Positions 24,401 to 27,894 of a DNA stretch of 27,894 nucleotides are shown in pieces. The stretch lies in NCBI GenBank assembly GCA_964645645.1, contig CAZYBC010000014.1, positions 1 to 27,894 on the forward strand, in the 5' to 3' direction. The notes below the pieces were generated by a model. It made no database searches and had not been told where the DNA came from. It was given only the letters and a program-made list of their open reading frames with translations. The position numbers were made by a program, and so were the translations under genes. The stretch comes from CAZYBC01 sp964645645. Its GTDB lineage: Bacteria; Patescibacteriota; Microgenomatia; UBA1400; PJMF01. Positions within the stretch are counted from its first letter, which is position 1; every line of letters begins with the position of its first letter.

Positions 24401-25195
24401 CACTTGAGGCTGTTCTTCACCAGCCTCAGCGCTAACCTCTGCTTTAGCCGAAGCATTAAGCGCTTCGTTAAATTGTCTAGCAACTTCCTGTAAATCCTGT
24501 GGCTCTAAAAAAGAAAAATCTTTACTGGCCGAATCATAATCAGCAAAAGTCAGCGGGCCATAAGCAGATAAATTTCTGGTAACCTGGATAAATTCATGTA
24601 AATTAGGATACTGGGTGCTGAAATCTTGGATAGATTCAAACTGTTGCTGATAAAAATTACTTAAACGATGCAAAAAACAAACTAAATCTTCAAAATAAAT
24701 TTGGGTAAAAAAGTTACTAGGCTGAACCCTTTTTTCGCGGAAAGAGTAGCTTGCACTCGGATCAGAACTAGTGTTATCCAGCAACAAGCCAAACTTTAAG
24801 TTAATTAACAAATTATCTCTTAACTCATAATCTTGAAGAAAAGTAATCAAACTCAACGCCAGCGGAAGCGAAAAATCTTGACGCAAGGTTTTAATATAGA
24901 GGCGGTCAAAAAAAGTAGCAGAAGAGCTGGCTTCATTACTGGTGGGCTGAGCGGAGCCGGTGGCAGATGAGGTTTCACTTTCTGAACCTGTGGTGCTGAC
25001 CGGAGTATTAGGGTTGGTAGAGTTTGGAGTTGAACTAGAAGATTGATTTTTTGGTTCTAAATCTGTGGTGCTAGCGGATGGAGAGGTACTTCCCGGATTG
25101 GTGGGTTGAGCGGAGTTGGAGGCAGATGAAGTAGGCGCAGAATTATCATTATTTGCAGAATCAAAAATAGTAAAATCTTTGGGATCAGCCACCAT
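21413..25195 (-). CDS. Giant membrane protein with C-terminal CHAP peptidoglycan hydrolase domain
   Basis: This 1260-aa protein begins with about 95 Ser/Thr/Asn/Pro-rich residues. A long helical region follows (about 95-790) with a charged Glu/Ala stretch near 250-305. Hydrophobic segments lie at about 797-820 (KALAIMAGALALPIVYLLG) and 893-925 (TLIVAGGTLIVMTVIQSAF). Next come a beta-sandwich-like domain (about 930-1085) with paired Cys (CGLNC) and a CHAP domain (about 1110-1260). The CHAP nucleophile is probably Cys1162 in NYVQCVGF, with His1216 in FGHIAIV and the acidic partner in LIEAD. CHAP enzymes cut peptidoglycan, as in the lytic components of Gram-positive conjugation systems. The start is ATG at 25195, 7 nt after a TATAAT box. 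It heads the secretion-like operon. The 5' two thirds are visibly more GC-rich than neighbouring genes. Confidence 0.85.
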   Translation of the reverse strand: MVADPKDFTIFDSANNDNSAPTSSASNSAQPTNPGSTSPSASTTDLEPKNQSSSSTPNSTNPNTPVSTTGSESETSSATGSAQPTSNEASSSATFFDRLYIKTLRQDFSLPLALSLITFLQDYELRDNLLINLKFGLLLDNTSSDPSASYSFREKRVQPSNFFTQIYFEDLVCFLHRLSNFYQQQFESIQDFSTQYPNLHEFIQVTRNLSAYGPLTFADYDSASKDFSFLEPQDLQEVARQFNEALNASAKAEVSAEAGEEQPQVAEPTKTEAEITTPSRRGLAEAEPESGEEAAAQEEAQAKKISDEELKITDLTREQANYIEGFIQIALSSNLAPLGIDLNSLPVEMRLALQQSARDQIVTYLLGQSKFRLDQLSNNTDNIRLKLLSEINHVLLINPGFTHLLQGAVNYHFEQAAPNLSEAEKQAFTEQLTGLKNNSVAYENELLKISLDPKYQDVFVGLSQLPGFNDSYRGDFLKELASLTGITDAEALAQRLTVLSPIADTIDAMLLEDLMNPNAYAGLEVLFSANLNQMQGLFGPVVQAENLEGLRQLMIRYFKQRHIAWAQKYRIFGVNLKQRELNLSQPEALQTADFNNYQGSITKLRNGFVSPLQSGNLENGDRAIDWLMGNPPADASFQEQDQVNGLITRQWVTYSQEEQSVYTAYNPALQALTRAHQLEHFSAIKALEAFLLYQNQLDPNTILSPNAYPIQALGSPSEPYFQQFGMNTANQVMGNMRGLASKAGDKFKEKAFDTALDVVAPGAGTALSQITKALEAVPIVGAPLAGFINQKKQDLMSMLLKALAIMAGALALPIVYLLGKAGGLGKIFAPAASKVIQSAAPSVGKGLTNAAYEGKHVAKDLGTMTRNKIFEPSKLGTKLGNTLLGGESTMSKLAFQSVLYPTLIVAGGTLIVMTVIQSAFLLSVPYAPVTQVKNASIYVDFRKDINASCGLNCTDYQFNKGPIKATYTLTIAPKGNYTIVINSLKDVLSVNTNRELSNATIADRVLENEALLKDTFPVTLKPGESKTITYEETFSDQYNHSNVRNNATISFTYQETDPETGAVTGSGDDQATYSKSLCIGECPISANVEIAEAILNAFKDCGYQKPSSNGAVSDSVFLNQSNWYVNVGEKTAAKACLLNHGLSDYVVNTLQTSVDRYNYVQCVGFAIASGEGKLEALGDAKNYCAANGIMGLSNDDEWSQLQVGDYVMAGSGAFGHIAIVYSSNGYQVQLIEADGSSGFMQIRGITLSDLKAKYCGFIRR

Positions 25196-25202
25196 GACTG
25201 TA

Positions 25203-25208
25203 ATTATA
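25203..25208 (-). promoter_or_regulatory. -10 box of the secretion-like operon (leaderless type)
   Basis: On the minus strand a perfect TATAAT (25208-25203) ends 7 nt before the ATG of the CHAP-protein gene. No Shine-Dalgarno sequence fits between them. No convincing -35 box was seen. Confidence 0.6.
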
Positions 25209-25247
25209 CCGTGAAAGCGTTAAAAATGAGATATGTGGTTTGGAAAT

Positions 25248-25307
25248 TAAACGTTATAAGTTTGTAAATGAAGTAGATTCGTTCGCAAACGAAGTGCAAC
25301 ACGTTTA
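25248..25307. repeat. Small nested inverted repeat
   Basis: Outer arms TAAACGT (25248-25254) and ACGTTTA (25301-25307) enclose an inner TTCGTT-CGCA-AACGAA hairpin (25278-25293). It is weak compared with HP1-HP5 and lies between the divergent CHAP operon and the promoter at 25358. It may be an operator or chance. Confidence 0.35.
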
Positions 25308-25357
25308 GGTAACAAATTGATGTGTAATAAATAGTTATAGGATTTAGTGAGATATTT

Positions 25358-25366
25358 TGATATAAT
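25358..25366 (+). promoter_or_regulatory. Extended -10 promoter of a short transcript
   Basis: TGATATAAT is an extended -10 element with a perfect TATAAT. The predicted start of transcription is near 25373, about 108 nt before the next start codon, which is much longer than other leaders in the window. Confidence 0.55.
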
Positions 25367-25372
25367 TGCCGG

Positions 25373-25456
25373 ATAATTTAAGCAAAAACTTACAAAAGCT
25401 GTAAGATAATTTGTTTAAATAGCACTTTAACCAAACTAATTCCAGTTTGGTTTTTC
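25373..25456 (+). ncRNA. Putative ~84-nt small RNA or attenuator leader
   Basis: This is the interval between the extended -10 box at 25358-25366 and an intrinsic terminator at 25431-25455. It contains a further small hairpin, CTTAC-loop-GTAAG (25388-25404). It has no credible coding frame. It is either an independent small RNA or the leader of the gene at 25481, with the terminator acting as an attenuator. No known riboswitch class was recognised. Confidence 0.35.
25431..25455 (+). terminator. Intrinsic terminator upstream of the 68-aa gene
   Basis: CCAAACT (25431-25437) pairs with AGTTTGG (25444-25450), with a 6-nt loop, followed by five T. It lies 26 nt before the start codon of the next gene, which is an odd place for a terminator unless it ends a short RNA or regulates readthrough. 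Confidence 0.7.
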
Positions 25457-25480
25457 ATCAGTAAGAGTGGAGAGTGGGAG

Positions 25481-25687
25481 ATGAGTGAAAAACATTACTA
25501 CTTTAATGGTATTTTGATGTTTTTGGGTTTTTTCGCTTTGATTGGGTTATGTTTGGGGATTTGTGTTGTCCCTTTTGAAGGCTGGGAAGCAATCATTATT
25601 GGGCCATTAGGATGTATTGAAATGTTTCTTGTTCTGATTCCTGTTGTTTTTGGAATAGGTTGGCTTATAAAGAAGCTGAACAGTTAG
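25481..25687 (+). CDS. Small two-TM hypothetical membrane peptide
   Basis: This 68-aa protein was not recognised. After MSEKHYYFNG there are two hydrophobic segments, about 11-30 (LMFLGFFALIGLCLGICVV) and 38-63 (IIIGPLGCIEMFLVLIPVVFG), then a short basic end (KKLNS). A purine-rich GGAG/GGGAG stretch precedes the ATG. It is bracketed by a terminator upstream and a strong terminator downstream, so it is expressed as a one-gene unit or through attenuator readthrough. Size and topology would fit a toxin-like or regulatory membrane peptide, but nothing specific supports that. Confidence 0.6.
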   Translation: MSEKHYYFNGILMFLGFFALIGLCLGICVVPFEGWEAIIIGPLGCIEMFLVLIPVVFGIGWLIKKLNS

Positions 25688-25706
25688 TAGTTTTTTTAGA
25701 GTTTGA

Positions 25707-25739
25707 GGGGGCTTTAGTTCGTCTAAAGCCCCCTTTTTT
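25707..25739 (+). terminator. Strong Rho-independent terminator
   Basis: GGGGGCTTTAG (25707-25717) pairs perfectly with CTAAAGCCCCC (25723-25733) across a 5-nt loop and is followed by six T. It ends the transcript of the 68-aa gene. Confidence 0.95.
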
Positions 25740-25788
25740 ATCAATTTTAAACTTCAATTTGTTTACTCTAACACAAGAATTATTTTTT

Positions 25789-25797
25789 TGATAGAAT
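25789..25797 (+). promoter_or_regulatory. Extended -10 promoter of the 668-aa gene (leaderless type)
   Basis: TGATAGAAT, the same extended -10 as at rplY, ends 7 nt before the ATG at 25805. There is no Shine-Dalgarno sequence. Confidence 0.6.
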
Positions 25798-25804
25798 ATA
25801 TAGT

Positions 25805-27811
25805 ATGTCAGACAAAGAATTAAGTTCATCCCATGAAGCAAAAACTGGAACTCCAGAAAGTTTAACTGATTTTGGGAAAAGAATTATGCTTAGAGCTGAC
25901 TTTATACAAAAAATTTTAGAGTCAGGAGATATTTTTACAGGGACAGAAGCTTATGAAAAGATGATCTCTGAAATAGATAAAAAAGCAAAAGATACTGGTT
26001 TATCTAAAAGAGACCAATTAATGTTAAATGGTTTAAAGCAAATGTTAGAAAGAAGGTTTTCTGGTTTAGTTGCTATTGTTGAAGTAGATCCTGGAGATAT
26101 GACTGACCTTGAAAAAACTATTAGACCATTGCCCTTATTAGGTGTTTTAAGCAGACTTGAATCCGCTGGTGGATTAGGCGTTGATGATGAGATTATGTTT
26201 GAAACAGTTATTGAAGAAAAAGTAGTCGCATTAGCTGAAAAACTTACTAATCCTGAAGAAAAAAAAGCTTTTATAGATTTATGTATTACATTAGGGTATC
26301 TTTTTGAATGTGGCATAATGGGTTCTAAAACTGTTGATGCAACTCACTTAACTATTACAAATTTAGAAGCTAATATTGCTGCATATGGTGTTAGAAAAAC
26401 TAAATTTAAAGCTTTAGAAACGAATATAGCGTTTAACGCAAATTTTTTTGTTTCTTCAGGTGGAAAAAATAAAGATGGAAAAATGTGGCAAGTTGATAGT
26501 GAACAGTACCATCCCAATATGGGAATTATTCAGACAATCTGTTGTGTCGCTTATCAATATATGAGAGATATAAATAATGATTTTTCTAAAGGGCATGCTT
26601 ATTCAGTAGGTGAAGCAGAAGAATTAATTAATTTTATTTGTAGTCAAGATTCTATCGAAGTAGTCGATCAAAAAGGAAATCGTAGAACTGTTTTTGTAAA
26701 ATCAGTTTTAGATGGATATCCTCCAGAGATTGCCGATGTAATAAAATATATAGCTACTTTAAAAGCTAGCAGAGATGATTTGGGAAATAAGGCAAGTAAT
26801 TATATTATGGCGCATAATGGTAATTCTCCCAAAATAGAAAATGGGGCTGGAGCTGAAGACACTGGTTATATTGCTAGGTCAATATATAAATCTGCTCAAT
26901 CGGCAGATAATAGAGAACATATGATTTTTTGGGCTTATGTTGATCCTAGAAAAATTAAAACTAAACCTTTGCAATTTGACTCTTCTGGTGCTGCAAGTAG
27001 TTCTGATATTAGAGCTCAAGAAGTAGCTTTAAAGCAAGCTAAAATTGACAATTATTATACTTTTAGAAGAAAAAATTGGGGAGCAATTGTTCCTAGATTT
27101 AGAGCTCAACTAACGGAATGGGATCAAGACTTTCCTGGTTTAGATGTCTTTGCCAACGGTTCTAATGGGATAGCCGCAAAAGATTATGATAAAGCAAGGC
27201 TAGCTTTTAGGCAAATTATAAAAACAGCGTATGAATCTCCTGGAATTAAAATAAGTTATGAGTATGAGGCGATGAAAAAACAGATAGAATCAATATTATC
27301 ACCTCTTTTTACTGAAATAGCTAAGTATTTTGCATATTTAGGAAAACCTTCAACAAAAGCTAAAACACCTGGAGATATAGAATTTAATTATGATAGATAT
27401 CACGCAATCCCAATGGCGGCTGTCTCTTTTGCTCTTATAAATTTATTAATGAATGTCCCAGCAGATTTTGTCTCTTCAGCGAAAAACCTTGAATTTTTAT
27501 TTTTTACTGGTTTTTCTGACAATCATAATAAAGAATCTGAGAGGGTCTATAATGATGCTGTTCAAATTATTTTAAATCAATTATCTAAATACCCCTCAAT
27601 AGCTGGAGTTTATAGAGATCATTTTGTTGAATTAGTTAAACTTGATTATCTAAAAGATGAATTTATTGAGCCCACTAGTCGATCTAATCTATATCATAGA
27701 AGAAGAATTGAAATGGATCCAGCTCTGCGTATCTTAAAAGGTAATCAAAGAGATAATGAATATAGACAACCGGTTATGATGCCTTTTGAACCAGCTAAGG
27801 CTGAAAAATAA
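25805..27811 (+). CDS. Unrecognised 668-aa soluble protein
   Basis: I do not recognise this family. The protein is 668 aa, rich in charged residues and predicted mostly helical, with no signal peptide or TM segment. No Walker, HTH, nuclease or protease motif was found. The N-terminal part (about 15-200) is helical with acidic stretches. A Cys-containing stretch (MGIIQTICCVAYQYMRDI) lies at about 239-256. The middle has a basic YYTFRRKNWGAIVPRFR segment (about 418-434). The C-terminus ends in a polar tail (QPVMMPFEPAKAEK). It is a single-gene unit with its own extended -10 promoter after a strong terminator. Codon use (frequent ATA and AGA) differs from the core genes, and the gene lies near a possible mobile-element end, so acquisition by transfer is plausible but unproven. 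Confidence 0.6.
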   Translation: MSDKELSSSHEAKTGTPESLTDFGKRIMLRADFIQKILESGDIFTGTEAYEKMISEIDKKAKDTGLSKRDQLMLNGLKQMLERRFSGLVAIVEVDPGDMTDLEKTIRPLPLLGVLSRLESAGGLGVDDEIMFETVIEEKVVALAEKLTNPEEKKAFIDLCITLGYLFECGIMGSKTVDATHLTITNLEANIAAYGVRKTKFKALETNIAFNANFFVSSGGKNKDGKMWQVDSEQYHPNMGIIQTICCVAYQYMRDINNDFSKGHAYSVGEAEELINFICSQDSIEVVDQKGNRRTVFVKSVLDGYPPEIADVIKYIATLKASRDDLGNKASNYIMAHNGNSPKIENGAGAEDTGYIARSIYKSAQSADNREHMIFWAYVDPRKIKTKPLQFDSSGAASSSDIRAQEVALKQAKIDNYYTFRRKNWGAIVPRFRAQLTEWDQDFPGLDVFANGSNGIAAKDYDKARLAFRQIIKTAYESPGIKISYEYEAMKKQIESILSPLFTEIAKYFAYLGKPSTKAKTPGDIEFNYDRYHAIPMAAVSFALINLLMNVPADFVSSAKNLEFLFFTGFSDNHNKESERVYNDAVQIILNQLSKYPSIAGVYRDHFVELVKLDYLKDEFIEPTSRSNLYHRRRIEMDPALRILKGNQRDNEYRQPVMMPFEPAKAEK

Positions 27812-27846
27812 AGATTTTTTTACGGTTAAAACAGAAATATTGGGTT

Positions 27847-27886
27847 AAGGGACATTTTGTGTTGGTTTTTTAGTGATATTTCATTG
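27847..27886. repeat. Degenerate 24-bp-period motif at the right end
   Basis: AGGGACATTT (27848-27857) and AGTGATATTT (27872-27881) are 24 bp apart. The motif and spacing resemble the 25-bp-period GGGGACATTT repeat at 1-50, in the same orientation. This may be the edge of another element of the same kind, but the second copy is degenerate. Confidence 0.25.
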
Positions 27887-27894
27887 ATAGATAG

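Noticed and set aside
1..27894. tRNA or rRNA genes
   Set aside because: I looked through the intergenic gaps for T-loop-like GTTCGAATC motifs with acceptor-stem pairing and for conserved rRNA segments, and saw none.

Overview
The window looks like a chromosomal segment from an AT-rich, small-genome bacterium of the Candidate Phyla Radiation (Patescibacteria). The grounds are: very compact genes; a dnaA-dnaN-rpmH-rnpA-yidD-yidC-jag replication-origin cluster; a large DUF4012-type membrane protein; split VirB4/TraC-like and PrgI-like conjugation-type proteins; short versions of housekeeping proteins (ValRS of 753 aa, KhpB/Jag of 152 aa); and low-complexity Q/N/P-rich tails. UGA is used as a normal stop (for example at the end of rnpA), so a recoded-UGA lineage is not supported. 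I cannot place it below that level without searches.

Layout. 1-50 holds a 25-bp-period tandem motif that looks like the end of a mobile element continuing outside the window. 83-1885 (+) is a VanW/YoaR-type envelope protein. 1886-2188 holds two long hairpins. 2189-4402 (+) is a VirB4-type ATPase. 4403-10029 (+) is the origin cluster: DnaA boxes, dnaA, probable oriC, dnaN, rpmH, rnpA, yidD, yidC, khpB/jag and an RNase HI. 10056-13004 (+) is a DUF4012 protein, followed by rplY (L25/CTC) with its own promoter, Shine-Dalgarno sequence and terminator. From 14155 the orientation flips: a membrane-anchored repeat-like protein and valS on the minus strand, an isolated plus-strand small membrane protein, then a minus-strand operon that reads (from 25195 down to 17539) giant CHAP-domain protein, membrane-anchored Ig-like protein, PrgI-like protein with a Cna/carboxypeptidase-regulatory-like C-terminus, TraC-like protein and Phd/YefM-like regulator. 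The right end carries a two-TM peptide gene, a strong terminator and an unrecognised 668-aa protein, on the plus strand.

How the parts fit. The VirB4-type ATPase at 2189 and the 17.5-25.2 kb operon together give a traffic ATPase, a TraC-like partner, a PrgI-type membrane protein and a wall-lytic CHAP protein. This is the core of a reduced type IV secretion-like machine, probably acting on the envelope or on a host or partner cell. The rnpA/yidD/yidC/jag group couples tRNA processing to membrane-protein insertion next to the origin.

Most unusual structure. A set of intergenic hairpins (1891-1955, 2075-2143, 20505-20569 and two further copies to 20649) have different, internally compensated AT-rich stems but the same apical signature, GCA-(short GC-rich mini-stem)-AATG. 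The three copies near 20.5 kb are spaced exactly 52 bp apart. Separately, at least six genes have a -10 promoter box ending only 6-8 nt before the start codon, which implies leaderless transcripts.
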